DNA of 64,000 nucleotides. It comes from Porticoccaceae bacterium. GTDB lineage: Bacteria > Pseudomonadota > Gammaproteobacteria > Pseudomonadales > Porticoccaceae. A program made the position numbers and the translations under genes. The stretch is from the NCBI GenBank assembly GCA_018069525.1, contig JAGPUQ010000011.1:62001-126000 (forward strand), read 5' to 3'. Positions 9,721 through 18,496 of the stretch are shown one piece after another; within the stretch, counting starts at the first letter, position 1; the number at the start of each line of letters is the position of its first letter. A model generated the notes under the pieces. The model did no database searches. It was not told where the DNA came from and was given only the letters and a program-made list of their open reading frames with translations.

Positions 9721-10527
9721 TTATTTTACTGAATTGTTAACAACGCGATGCCGAATCGTGGCAAACACGATTAGCAGGATACCCGCCGCCGCCATCGGCA
9801 GACACAAAATTTGTCCGCGGGTCATCCAGCCATCGACATCAAAACCAATATGGCTATCCGGTTGCCGCACAAACTCTACCGCAAAACGGAACACCGCATA
9901 AGCGAGTAGAAACACGCCGCCGACGGCTCCTGTCGGCCGCGGCTTGCGGGAATACCAAAACACAATAATAAATAACACTAAGCCTTCCAGCAGCGCTTGA
10001 TACAACTGGGACGGGTGGCGAACAAGCTGTTCAAGATCACGGGGGAATACCATGCCCCAGGGTAGATCGGTCTGCCGACCCCATAATTCCTGACCGATAA
10101 AGTTACCGATGCGACCCAGACCCAGACCAATCGGCACCAGCGGCGCGGTGAAATCCGCCACTGCGAAAAACGGTTGCTTAATTTTACGAGCATACAACGC
10201 AATCGCCACCACCACGCCGAGCAAACCGCCGTGGAAGGCCATGCCGCCTTCCCAAATGCGAATCACCCACAGCGGGTCAGCCATCCATTTGTCAAAGTTG
10301 TAAAACAGGGCAGATCCTAAACGGCCACCAATAATAACGCCTAGCGCCGCATATAGAATCAGGTCTTCTATTTGATGGGAGCGCACTGCCGACCAGGCGC
10401 GCTTGCTACGCCGGTGAGCCACCAGCCAGGCCGCAACGAAACCGAGCAAGTACATCATGCCGTACCAGTGCACACTCACTGGCCCCAGGGAAAAAGCGAC
10501 GGGGTCGATGTCGGGATACGCAATCAT
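9721..10527 (-). CDS. lgt: Prolipoprotein diacylglyceryl transferase
   Basis: Transfers diacylglycerol from phosphatidylglycerol to the lipobox cysteine of prolipoproteins at the inner membrane. The 268-residue protein has about seven hydrophobic segments, the early VHWYGMMYLLGF, the Lgt signature GLGRIGNFIGQELWGR, and HPSQLYQALLEG near the end. The usual asparagine in the signature (INGE) is replaced by glutamine (IGQE), which occurs in relatives. It is immediately upstream of thyA, and the HAD-family gene lies upstream in the same direction. Confidence 0.97.
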   Translation of the reverse strand: MIAYPDIDPVAFSLGPVSVHWYGMMYLLGFVAAWLVAHRRSKRAWSAVRSHQIEDLILYAALGVIIGGRLGSALFYNFDKWMADPLWVIRIWEGGMAFHGGLLGVVVAIALYARKIKQPFFAVADFTAPLVPIGLGLGRIGNFIGQELWGRQTDLPWGMVFPRDLEQLVRHPSQLYQALLEGLVLFIIVFWYSRKPRPTGAVGGVFLLAYAVFRFAVEFVRQPDSHIGFDVDGWMTRGQILCLPMAAAGILLIVFATIRHRVVNNSVK

Positions 10528-10577
10528 AATTATTCAACTACCACTAAAGTGACGAAATTTTCCGCTAACCTTTACGG

Positions 10578-11288
10578 TTAAACGATTTCACGCAAACTGA
10601 TTACCGGCCAGCCACGGGCTTCTGCTTCGCGGCGCAACTCGTCATCGGGATCGACAGCCACCGGGTTATCGACAACCATTAATAAAGGTAAATCGTTATT
10701 GGAGTCGCTGTAAAAAAAACTGCCCTCTAGACCCTCGCCAATTAGCGCACCAGTTTTGCCGTCCGCGCCCGGCTGTGCACCAAAACCTCGCTCTGCCAAC
10801 CACTGCTGCAAGCGTATTACCTTGCCTTCTTTAAAGCTTGGCTCGCCCACCACCGCACCAGTATAACGACCGTTCAAGATTTCCGGCTCAGTGGCGATAA
10901 TGTCACTTACGCCCAGCGCTGCACAAATAGGTTCGACCACAAAGCGATTGGTGGCGGTAATAATAACCAGTTGATCACCTTGCTCGCGATGCTGAGCGAT
11001 TAGAGCTTCAGCCTTCGACAACCAAAGGGGGCGAATAATGTCGGCCATAAACTGTTGATGGATCGCCGCAAGCTCACTGGGTTGCATGGCGGCCAGGGGC
11101 GCTAAGGCAAACCGCAGGTAGGCCTGAATATCGAGCTGTCCCCGCTGATAGTCGCGATAAAACACCTCGTTGGTGCGCTGGTACAGGTCGGCGTCAACCT
11201 TGCCAATGCTCACCAGAAATCGGCCCCATTCGTAGTCGCTATCCCCGGCAATTAGGGTGTTATCCAGATCAAAAAGGGCCAGCGGCAT
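10578..11288 (-). CDS. HAD-IB family phosphatase (SerB-like)
   Basis: A 236-residue haloacid-dehalogenase phosphatase. Motif I is DLDNT (D7 nucleophile, D9), motif II is ITAT, a lysine sits in SFKEGK and motif IV is YSDSNNDLPLL. Length and the helical cap (residues ~20-80) place it with the HAD-IB proteins related to phosphoserine phosphatase, which occur in Pseudomonas in this same neighbourhood. The substrate is unknown. It is divergent from rppH and lies 50 bases upstream of lgt, so it may lead a HAD-lgt-thyA transcript. Confidence 0.88.
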   Translation of the reverse strand: MPLALFDLDNTLIAGDSDYEWGRFLVSIGKVDADLYQRTNEVFYRDYQRGQLDIQAYLRFALAPLAAMQPSELAAIHQQFMADIIRPLWLSKAEALIAQHREQGDQLVIITATNRFVVEPICAALGVSDIIATEPEILNGRYTGAVVGEPSFKEGKVIRLQQWLAERGFGAQPGADGKTGALIGEGLEGSFFYSDSNNDLPLLMVVDNPVAVDPDDELRREAEARGWPVISLREIV

Positions 11289-11406
11289 GAGTCGGTAAGG
11301 GTTCCGTATCGATTGGAAAAATGGCGCATGAGCATAGCGTTATTTGCACTGCTCCACAATCCGCATTGGTGCCGTCTGCCTAACTGTGGAACAATACCTG
11401 CATACT

Positions 11407-11412
11407 TATAAT
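11407..11412 (+). promoter_or_regulatory. Candidate -10 box for rppH-ptsP
   Basis: A perfect TATAAT lies 30 bases before the chosen rppH ATG. No good -35 hexamer is found at standard spacing, so this rests on the -10 box and position alone. If used, transcription would begin near 11419 and exclude the upstream in-frame start candidates of rppH. Confidence 0.4.
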
Positions 11413-11442
11413 TACCGACGTAGGGAACGCTACGAAAACCCC

Positions 11443-11967
11443 ATGACAGACAATATCGACAAAGACGGCTTCCGCCCTAATGTAGGTATCGTGATTTGCG
11501 ATAGCCAAGGCCGTGTATTTTGGGCGAAGCGGGTGAGGCAAGATGCCTGGCAATTTCCTCAGGGTGGCATTGATGCGGGTGAGTCTCCGACTCAGGCAAT
11601 GTATCGCGAACTTAAGGAGGAAGTCGGCCTCGGTCAGGACGATGTCGAACTGCTGGCGCAAACCCAAAACTGGCTGCGCTACCGCCTGCCGCAACGCTAT
11701 ATCCGCAAAGGCGGTAGTGGGCGCTGCGTGGGCCAAAAACAAAAATGGTTTTTACTGCGCCTCAGCAGTGACGAGTCCTGCATCCAGTTCGATCAGTGCC
11801 ATAAGCCCGAGTTCGACGGTTGGCGCTGGGTTAATTACTGGTATCCGGTTAGCCAGGTGATCGACTTCAAGCGCGGAGTCTACCGCCGCGCCTTAAAGGA
11901 GTTAGCCAGGGCACAACAACAACTGGAACAACAAGGTTTAGCCGAAGGTAGAGCTGACCGTGCTTGA
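11443..11967 (+). CDS. rppH: RNA pyrophosphohydrolase
   Basis: A Nudix hydrolase of about 174 residues that removes pyrophosphate from the 5' end of mRNAs and so starts their decay. It has the family start [13 protein letters not shown], the Nudix box [20 protein letters not shown] followed by VG, and [10 protein letters not shown]. The frame is open much further upstream, but ATG 11443 gives the family length and follows a TATAAT at 11407. It overlaps ptsP by 8 bases, the same rppH-ptsP pairing known from Pseudomonas and E. coli. Confidence 0.96.
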   Translation: MTDNIDKDGFRPNVGIVICDSQGRVFWAKRVRQDAWQFPQGGIDAGESPTQAMYRELKEEVGLGQDDVELLAQTQNWLRYRLPQRYIRKGGSGRCVGQKQKWFLLRLSSDESCIQFDQCHKPEFDGWRWVNYWYPVSQVIDFKRGVYRRALKELARAQQQLEQQGLAEGRADRA

Positions 11968-14251
11968 TTCACTGCGTAAAATTGTTCAGGCGGTTAATAA
12001 CGCTGAGGATTTTCCGAGCGTACTTAACATTATTGTCGATCAAGTTAAAAGCAGTATGAACACCGGAATGTGTTCGATTTATCTGCTCGACAAACAGTCC
12101 AGCCGCTATGTGCTGTGCGCTACCGAGGGCCTGATGCCAGAAGCCGTCGGCACGGTGGCCATGACCACCGACGAAGGCCTGGTCGGTCTGGTTGCCGAGC
12201 GCGCTGAACCCCTCAACCTCGAGCACGCAGAAACCCACCCCCGGTTTTCCTACTTCTCCGAATCCGGTGAAGAAAAATACAGCTCGTTTTTGGGCGCGCC
12301 CATCATTCACCACCGGGAAGTACTCGGCGTATTAGTAGTACAGCAGCAGCAGCGCCGTAAGTTCGACGAAAGCGAAGAGGCCTTTCTGGTGACCATCTCG
12401 GCCCAGCTGGCCGGGGTAATCGCCCACGCAGAAGCCACTGGGGAACTGGCGCGAACCACTTCTCCGGACAGCGATAAAAGTCGCGATACGGCTTACCAGG
12501 GTATTGCCAGCGCTCCCGGCATCGGCATTGGTCACGCCGTGGTGTTGTCTTCTCCCTCCGACCTCTACGCGGTACCCAAACGCCGCTCCGAAGATCCGAA
12601 AGCCGAATTGCGCCAGTTTCGCAAGGCGCTGAGAAGTACTCGATCCGACATTAGCGCTATTCAGGAGAGCCTCACCGGCACGCTCAATAAAGAAGAGCTG
12701 GCCATGTTCGATGTTTACCTCGGCCTGCTCGCTGACCGCTCCCTCGGTGGCGAAGTCGTGGCATTGCTCAAACAGGGCTTCACCGCACAAAGCGCCTGGA
12801 GCCAGGTGATTATTGAGCATATTCGTACCTTTCAGCGCATGGACGACGCTTACCTGCGCGAGCGCGCTGCCGACGTGCGCGATCTTGGCAGGCGCGTTCT
12901 TGAACACATGCAGCAAACCTCCAAACTCGACCGGGTGTTCCCTAAAGACACTATCCTGATTGGCGAAGAACTCGCTGCCTCCCATCTGGCGGACATATCG
13001 CTAGAAAATATCCGCGCCATGATATCGGCGCGCGGCTCGCAAAACTCCCACATGGCCATTATTGGTCGTTCGATGGGCATCCCCACTGTGATGGGCGCGG
13101 TAGATCTGCCCTGGGCAGAGCTGGATGGCTTACCCATTATCGTGGACGGCCACGAGGGGCGTGTTATCCCCAACCCTTCCCGTAAAGTACTGCGGGCCTA
13201 CAAAGCGCTGTACCGGGATGAACAAACCCTGGCCAAAGATTTACTGGCAACCCGCGACCAGCCCTGTGTTACTACCAATGGAGACCCGGTGTCGTTGTGG
13301 GTTAATACCGGCTTGCGCATGGACACCCAGCTGTCGCTAGAATACGGCGCCGAAGGTGTCGGTCTGTATCGCACCGAAATCCCGTTTTTTCTTCATGAAC
13401 GCTTTCCCTCCGAGGAAGAGCAACGCCTGATTTATCGAGAACAACTGGAGTTGTACGCGCCCCGCCCTGTCACCATGCGCACCCTCGATATTGGCGGCGA
13501 CAAAGCGCTGCCCTACTTCCCCATCGAAGAGGAAAACCCCTTCCTGGGCTGGCGTGGTATTCGCGTCACGCTGGATCATCCGGAAATTTTTCTTGCCCAG
13601 GTGCGCGCCATGATGCGCGCCAGCGAAGGTATTAATAACCTGCGCATTTTGCTGCCGATGATCTCCAACACTTTAGAGATGGATAGCGCGGTCGCGTTGA
13701 TTAACCGAGCCTATATGGAACTCACTATAGAGGAGGGTTTCCGTCTCGAAATGCCGAAAATCGGTGCTATGATCGAGGTTCCGGCAGCGGTCTACCAAAC
13801 TCGCGAGCTGGCCCAACGCTCCGATTTTCTTTCGGTTGGCACCAACGACCTCACTCAGTATCTACTGGCGGTCGATCGCAACAATCCCCGAGTCGCAGAG
13901 CTGTACCACTCGTTTCACCCTGCCCTGCTCGCCGCACTCACGGATATACACCGGGAAGCGAAAGCCGCTAACTGTGAAGTCAGCGTCTGTGGCGAGATGG
14001 CCGGCGATCCTCTGGGTGCCGTGTTATTGATAGGCTTGGGCTACCACACACTCTCCATGAGTGCCGCTAATTTACTGAAGGTAAAAGCTGTCGTCCGGCA
14101 ACTCTCCAGCGCAGAAATGCAGGACATTGCCGCTCTGGCCTGTACTCTGCCCGATGCCCCCTCGATTAAAGCCGAATTAAATAAAGCCCTTGACCGCCCC
14201 GGTATCACGCGCCTGATTCGCTCGCAAAACACCGCGCCTCTGTTAACTTAG
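11960..14251 (+). CDS. ptsP: Phosphoenolpyruvate-protein phosphotransferase of the nitrogen PTS (enzyme I-Ntr)
   Basis: Takes phosphate from PEP and passes it to NPr (PtsO) in the regulatory nitrogen PTS. The 763-residue protein has an N-terminal GAF domain (about 15-155), a linker, then the enzyme I core: [11 protein letters not shown] near 181, the phospho-histidine in [16 protein letters not shown] (H364), and the PEP-binding barrel with [38 protein letters not shown] and CGEMAGDP. The GTG start at 11960 lies inside the end of rppH. Complete and conserved. Confidence 0.97.
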   Translation: MLDSLRKIVQAVNNAEDFPSVLNIIVDQVKSSMNTGMCSIYLLDKQSSRYVLCATEGLMPEAVGTVAMTTDEGLVGLVAERAEPLNLEHAETHPRFSYFSESGEEKYSSFLGAPIIHHREVLGVLVVQQQQRRKFDESEEAFLVTISAQLAGVIAHAEATGELARTTSPDSDKSRDTAYQGIASAPGIGIGHAVVLSSPSDLYAVPKRRSEDPKAELRQFRKALRSTRSDISAIQESLTGTLNKEELAMFDVYLGLLADRSLGGEVVALLKQGFTAQSAWSQVIIEHIRTFQRMDDAYLRERAADVRDLGRRVLEHMQQTSKLDRVFPKDTILIGEELAASHLADISLENIRAMISARGSQNSHMAIIGRSMGIPTVMGAVDLPWAELDGLPIIVDGHEGRVIPNPSRKVLRAYKALYRDEQTLAKDLLATRDQPCVTTNGDPVSLWVNTGLRMDTQLSLEYGAEGVGLYRTEIPFFLHERFPSEEEQRLIYREQLELYAPRPVTMRTLDIGGDKALPYFPIEEENPFLGWRGIRVTLDHPEIFLAQVRAMMRASEGINNLRILLPMISNTLEMDSAVALINRAYMELTIEEGFRLEMPKIGAMIEVPAAVYQTRELAQRSDFLSVGTNDLTQYLLAVDRNNPRVAELYHSFHPALLAALTDIHREAKAANCEVSVCGEMAGDPLGAVLLIGLGYHTLSMSAANLLKVKAVVRQLSSAEMQDIAALACTLPDAPSIKAELNKALDRPGITRLIRSQNTAPLLT

Positions 14252-14262
14252 GTTAACTTAAA

Positions 14263-14290
14263 TTAACTTTACCCCGCCGTATAAAGTTAA
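14263..14290. repeat. AT-rich inverted repeat between convergent ptsP and ypfJ
   Basis: A perfect 9-bp inverted repeat (TTAACTTTA at 14263-14271, TAAAGTTAA at 14282-14290) encloses a GC-rich 10-base loop. It follows two copies of GTTAACTTA at the ptsP stop codon. The stem is nearly all A-T, so it is a weak candidate for a bidirectional terminator. Confidence 0.35.
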
Positions 14291-14305
14291 GCGCTAGCTC
14301 TAGCT

Positions 14306-15169
14306 CTAGCTAAAGGTATCGCAAGCCCGAACACTACCGTGGGAAAACCCCTGTTTAAACCACCGCACTCTTTGTGCCGACGTGCCGTGAGTAAAACTTT
14401 CTGGCACCACGTAACCCTGCCCCTGTTTCTGTAGCCTGTCGTCGCCAATCGCGCTGGCGGCGTTAAGCGCTTCTTCGGTGTCACCCACTTCAAGAATGCT
14501 TTTGGCGCGCTCCGTGTGATACGCCCACAGCCCGGCGAAGCAGTCGGCTTGCAGTTCCAACTTTACCGACAGCGCGTTGCCTTCGGCCTTGCTGACACCA
14601 CGCCGCGCCTGATGCACTCGGCTGGAGGTACCCAGTAAACTTTGTACGTGGTGACCGACTTCGTGAGCGATAACATAGGCCTGGGCAAAATCACCGGGGG
14701 CACCGTGGCGCTGCTTAAGGTCGTTATAAAAACTTAGGTCGATGTATATTTTGCTATCCGCAGGACAATAAAATGGTCCCATCGCAGACTCGGCCATACC
14801 GCAGGCAGATTTTACGACGTTCTTAAACAACACCAGCACGGGTTCTCGATAGGTGCTTCCCTGGGACTTAAATACCTCGCGCCAGGTATCTTCTGTATCG
14901 GCCAACACTACGGCGACAAACTGAGCTAATTGGTTTTCCTCGGCGGAACCACGATAGGGCACCGACTGGGTTTGCGTCGATCCATTCGATCCACCCAAAT
15001 CACTCAAGCCGCTACCCAACTGGCTGGCGATTTCCGGATCGACACCAAAATAAATCGCAATCAAGGTGATCACAATTGCACCCAGACCGCCGCCTTTTGC
15101 TTTGCGACTCACACGGCTGCCGCGACGATCTTCTATGTTGCTGCTGGAACGACGATTTTTCCATTTCAT
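14306..15169 (-). CDS. ypfJ: Neutral zinc metallopeptidase, YpfJ family
   Basis: A membrane-anchored member of the YpfJ/KPN_02809 family, 287 residues. A positively charged N-terminus with low complexity (about 1-27) is followed by a transmembrane helix (LGAIVITLIAIYFG) and the peptidase-like domain with HEVGHH (an HExxH zinc motif) and the downstream ELQADCFAGLWAYH, which supplies further ligands. FYCPADSKIYIDLSFY is characteristic of the family. The zinc ligands are visible; physiological substrates of the family are not established. It is convergent with ptsP. Confidence 0.92.
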   Translation of the reverse strand: MKWKNRRSSSNIEDRRGSRVSRKAKGGGLGAIVITLIAIYFGVDPEIASQLGSGLSDLGGSNGSTQTQSVPYRGSAEENQLAQFVAVVLADTEDTWREVFKSQGSTYREPVLVLFKNVVKSACGMAESAMGPFYCPADSKIYIDLSFYNDLKQRHGAPGDFAQAYVIAHEVGHHVQSLLGTSSRVHQARRGVSKAEGNALSVKLELQADCFAGLWAYHTERAKSILEVGDTEEALNAASAIGDDRLQKQGQGYVVPESFTHGTSAQRVRWFKQGFSHGSVRACDTFS

Positions 15170-15246
15170 GATTCAACAACCCTCATTAGTTCACAGCGGC
15201 AGACACTGCGCTCGACGTATAAGAACCGTCATTTCCTTCAGGCTCG

Positions 15247-16500
15247 TTAGAATTCGGCCAAAATGGTATCCAAAAAATAATGGCCTTTGCCCGTAACTCT
15301 AAAATCCTGATTTCGGTTTTTGGGTAAGGCTTCCACCAGACCTTGCGATTCCAGTTTACGCCAGGCCTCGACGATATTACCGAAATCCATGCCAGTGCGC
15401 TCGGCAAAATAGTGCTGCGGTACACCTTCGTTAAGCCGTAGGGCATTCATCATAAATTCCAGTGGTAGTTCTTCGTTATTGAGCAGACGGGTATCCGCAA
15501 GGTAACTTTCTTCGCGGGCAAGGTAGCCCTCCGGGCGACGCGTTTTTCGAGTGCGCACAATATGCTGTTCCTCGGCTACGGTAATTTTGCCATGGGCGCC
15601 GGCACCGATACCGAGATAGTCTCCAAACTGCCAATAATTGGTGTTGTGCCGACTCTCCTTACCGGCCTGGGCATAAGCCGAAACTTCATATTGTTTAAAC
15701 CCTTCTTGCTCCAGCAGAGCCTGCCCGTAATTTTGTATATCAGCCAGTATTTCATCCCTGGGTAATGTTGGCGGCGCGGTATAAAACTCCGTGTTGGGTT
15801 CAATAGTAAGCTGATACCAGGACAGGTGTGTAGGCCGCAAAGCGATGGCGCTGGAAAGGTCGACGTCGGCCTGCGCCATCGTTTGCCCCGGAAGGCCATG
15901 CATTAAATCGAGATTGATATTATCAAAGCCAGCCTGGCGAGCAAGTGCCACTGCTCGCCGCGCTTGATCGCCGGAATGAATACGCCCAAGGGCTTTTAAA
16001 TGTTCGTCGTTAAAACTTTGTATCCCGATGGAGAGCCGATTGACCCCCGCCTTTCGGTAGCCTTCAAAATGACCGCTGTCGGCCGTACCGGGATTCGCCT
16101 CAAGGGTGATTTCTATATCGCGGCTAAAACCAATATAGTGCTCTGCGGCATCCAGAACTTCCCCAATCGCCTTTGCTGAAAACAGGCTCGGCGTCCCACC
16201 CCCAAAAAATATACTGTGTAATTCTCGGCCCTGAACATAATCGAGATCGCTACTAAGATCGCGAATCAGTGCCCCAGTATATTCTGCTTCGGGAATATTG
16301 GATTCTGCCTCGCTTGATTTTCGAGAGCCTGACTTGCGAGAGTTTAACTTGGTAGAGCTGGCAATAATTTTTGTGTTGCTTTTTACATCACTACGACTCG
16401 CCAGAGAGTCGATACTATGAGAATTAAAATCGCAATAGGGGCATTTTTTAACACACCAGGGAATATGTACATAAAGCGAGAGCGGCGGTAATTTAAGCAT
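15247..16500 (-). CDS. hemW: Heme chaperone HemW (radical SAM)
   Basis: A coproporphyrinogen-oxidase-like radical SAM protein, now known as a heme chaperone, about 417 residues. The 4Fe-4S cysteines are C16-x3-C20-x2-C23 (WCVKKCPYCDF). GGGTPS, EANPG, GIQSFN and NLDLMHGLPGQT follow, with a C-terminal HemW domain. ATG 16500 is chosen over an open extension to 16548 because the protein family begins near LPPLSLYVHIPWC. It overlaps the rdgB stop by 8 bases. Just after the cluster, residues ~30-65 are a serine/lysine-rich insertion not usual in the family, encoded by 15-bp repeats (16315-16359). Confidence 0.95.
   Translation of the reverse strand: MLKLPPLSLYVHIPWCVKKCPYCDFNSHSIDSLASRSDVKSNTKIIASSTKLNSRKSGSRKSSEAESNIPEAEYTGALIRDLSSDLDYVQGRELHSIFFGGGTPSLFSAKAIGEVLDAAEHYIGFSRDIEITLEANPGTADSGHFEGYRKAGVNRLSIGIQSFNDEHLKALGRIHSGDQARRAVALARQAGFDNINLDLMHGLPGQTMAQADVDLSSAIALRPTHLSWYQLTIEPNTEFYTAPPTLPRDEILADIQNYGQALLEQEGFKQYEVSAYAQAGKESRHNTNYWQFGDYLGIGAGAHGKITVAEEQHIVRTRKTRRPEGYLAREESYLADTRLLNNEELPLEFMMNALRLNEGVPQHYFAERTGMDFGNIVEAWRKLESQGLVEALPKNRNQDFRVTGKGHYFLDTILAEF
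16315..16359. repeat. Three imperfect 15-bp tandem repeats inside hemW
   Basis: Three consecutive 15-base units (16315-16329, 16330-16344, 16345-16359) share the pattern T(G/A)A(T/C)TT..(G/T)AGAG. On the coding strand they give the five-residue units STKLN, SRKSG and SRKSS. They lie in the extra loop of HemW just after its iron-sulfur motif. Confidence 0.8.
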
Positions 16501-17131
16501 GGCGAACGGCGCTACCCTCAGTATTTTTATTAACAACACCACGGGCAAACGCAGCCAACAATTTTTTCATCGCCCGCCCGCGATGACTAACCATATTTTT
16601 TGTATCGGCAGACAACTGCGCCGAAGTGCAATTTTGATCCGGCGCAAAAAATAACGGGTCATAACCAAAACCGTTGATTCCTCGGGGCTCCGACAAAATC
16701 ATGCCTTCCCAGGTGCCCTGACAAATTAGCGGACCGGGATCCTGAGCGTGGCGCATATACACCAGCACGCACTGAAAGCGCGCGCTACGTTGCTGCTCCG
16801 GAATATCTTGAAGCTGATCCAAAAGCTTTCGGTTGTTATCCTCGTCGCTGGCATTTTCGCCAGCAAAACGCCCAGAATAAATACCGGGGGCTCCGCGCAG
16901 GCAATCCACTTCCAGGCCAGAATCATCGGCGAGTGCCGGCAAGCCACTATGGTTTGCGGCATAACGCGCTTTAATGATGGCGTTTTCAACAAAACTTAAA
17001 CCGCTTTCTTCGGCTTCAGTAGCAAAAAATTCGGCTTGCGGCAATACCTCGAAATCCGCGCTCGCGAGTAGTGCCTGAAACTCTTTCAATTTGCCGGAAT
17101 TGCCGCTGGCCAACACCAATTTCTCAGTCAT
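16493..17131 (-). CDS. rdgB: dITP/XTP pyrophosphatase
   Basis: Hydrolyses non-canonical purine nucleotides (dITP, XTP) to monophosphates and keeps them out of DNA. About 212 residues, starting LVLASGNSGKLKEFQALL, with SFVENAIIKARYAA, the metal/catalytic PALADDSGLEVDCL, GAPGIYSGRFAG, and FGYDPLFF...SHRGRAM. A TTG at 17146 is in frame, but ATG 17131 has an AAAGGA ribosome site six bases upstream. It is followed directly by hemW, as in Pseudomonas. Confidence 0.97.
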   Translation of the reverse strand: MTEKLVLASGNSGKLKEFQALLASADFEVLPQAEFFATEAEESGLSFVENAIIKARYAANHSGLPALADDSGLEVDCLRGAPGIYSGRFAGENASDEDNNRKLLDQLQDIPEQQRSARFQCVLVYMRHAQDPGPLICQGTWEGMILSEPRGINGFGYDPLFFAPDQNCTSAQLSADTKNMVSHRGRAMKKLLAAFARGVVNKNTEGSAVRHA

Positions 17132-17252
17132 CCTCTGTCCTTTCAACGAGCATTAGCTATTTTTATTGTAAAAAACTCTGGCCGTAACTCTGGCCACAAT
17201 AAATAACGGTTAAAAATCGGTCGCGTTAAACGATTCTCTTCACTACGACTGT

Positions 17253-17328
17253 TTATTCATCGCGGCTCTTATCTGTTGTGGCAGTCATCCGTCACGACCG
17301 TCATTCGCCGCGGCGCTTATTCGTCGTG
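17253..17328. repeat. Degenerate 28-bp direct repeat at the 3' end of the DUF4426 gene
   Basis: Bases 17253-17280 and 17301-17328 are about 75 percent identical over 28 bases with a 48-base period. The second copy contains the last codons and stop of the DUF4426 gene and the first lies downstream of it, so it looks like an old partial duplication of the gene end. Confidence 0.6.
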
Positions 17329-17766
17329 ATAAAAGGTACGTTGAAACGACAGGTTGTAGGAGGGCATGTCGGGGCTAGGTTTAACCTTAATTTTAAACGT
17401 CAGCGGGTCTTCGTTTTCAAAACGAAACGGCGCCAGGTAATACACTACATTGCCTTCGCGCACTTCAAAAAAATCCAGCTCCTGGCGCTGAGCAAAAATA
17501 TTGGATACGTAACCCGTTACTAGCGCGGCTCGCCCGCCCTCAATACCGTCCGGCACCACCGCGATATTGATCAAGCCGCGATCCTTGCCCCGGGTAATAT
17601 CGTATTTAGCTGCGACGCCCGGACTGATAAAACTACTATTAAACGCGCTGTAATAGACTTTGTTACTACCGAACTCACGGTAAGCTGGCTCGCCGGAAAA
17701 CGCACTGGCGGCACCAAATAACGACACACACAACATTGTAAAAAATAAAAGGTGGGGGTTTTTCAT
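17317..17766 (-). CDS. Exported DUF4426 family protein
   Basis: A small secreted protein of about 149 residues. A signal peptide (MKNPHLLFFTMLCVSLFGAA with cleavage near ASAFS-GEP) precedes a beta-rich domain with YREFGSNKVYYSAFNSSFISP and LDFFEVREGNVVYYL, matching the DUF4426 family found next to rdgB and metW in Pseudomonas. The frame extends upstream, but ATG 17766 has an AGGAG ribosome site and produces the signal peptide. The function of the family is unknown; a periplasmic role is inferred from export. Confidence 0.88.
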   Translation of the reverse strand: MKNPHLLFFTMLCVSLFGAASAFSGEPAYREFGSNKVYYSAFNSSFISPGVAAKYDITRGKDRGLINIAVVPDGIEGGRAALVTGYVSNIFAQRQELDFFEVREGNVVYYLAPFRFENEDPLTFKIKVKPSPDMPSYNLSFQRTFYHDE

Positions 17767-17899
17767 CGAAGACTCTCCTGTTAGTTTTCGTTGCACCGCT
17801 ACCGCGCGCCACACCGTTTTCAACGCTCTGAGCATCCCAGCCAATGCGAGCGTCACTTAAATTACACCATTCAATTACAAAACCCAGTTACAAATCCAA

Positions 17900-18496
17900 C
17901 TATCGAGTTAAACGGTAAATCGCTGTAGTGCCGAACGCGTTGGGCCACAAGGCTTTGAGTGCTTTATCCGGGTTTTGTTCAGCCACCACACTGCGATCCA
18001 AAATCCGGATACCCTTGAGCCGGCATAAATCCTCAAAGTCACGCACCGTGCAAAAATGAATATTCGGGGTATCGTACCACTGATGAGACAACTGCTTAGT
18101 CACCGGCATACGACCGCGAAACAGCAGCGAACAGCGGGTGCGAATATGGCCAAAGTTGGGGAAGGTCACGATGCACTCTCTACCCACGCGGAGCATTTCG
18201 TCGATCATTAAATCGGGACGGCGCAATACTTGCAGCGAGTAAGTCATGACAACGATGTCAAAGCTGTCGTCGGCAAAATTCGACAGGCCCTCGTTCAAAT
18301 CCTGCTCAATAACATTGACCCCCTTACCAATACAGGTAGCAATGTTCTCGGGATCAATTTCCAGGCCATAGCCCTCAATGATCTGGTGATTATCCGTGAG
18401 CGCGCGCAACAAATCGCCCTGCCCACAGCCGAGATCAAGCACCCGGCTATCTGGGGTAATCCACTGTTGTAAAATGTCGAGGTCAATTCTAAGCAT
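17900..18496 (-). CDS. metW: Methionine biosynthesis protein MetW (methyltransferase-like)
   Basis: A class I SAM-dependent methyltransferase-fold protein of about 198 residues, found almost always with metX and thought to assist homoserine acylation. SAM motif I is RVLDLGCGQGDLL, later motifs are EQDLNEGL and FDIVVMTYSLQVL, and the typical FPNFGHIRTR and HQWYDTPNIHFCT are present. The ATG at 18496 shares its A with the metX stop in TGATG, with GGAGGAG just upstream, a classic coupled start. An in-frame GTG lies two codons earlier. Confidence 0.95.
   Translation of the reverse strand: MLRIDLDILQQWITPDSRVLDLGCGQGDLLRALTDNHQIIEGYGLEIDPENIATCIGKGVNVIEQDLNEGLSNFADDSFDIVVMTYSLQVLRRPDLMIDEMLRVGRECIVTFPNFGHIRTRCSLLFRGRMPVTKQLSHQWYDTPNIHFCTVRDFEDLCRLKGIRILDRSVVAEQNPDKALKALWPNAFGTTAIYRLTR

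Noticed and set aside
12332-12985. A 217-codon reverse frame inside ptsP.
   Set aside because: It lies antisense to the conserved GAF and enzyme I domains and shows no motif of its own.
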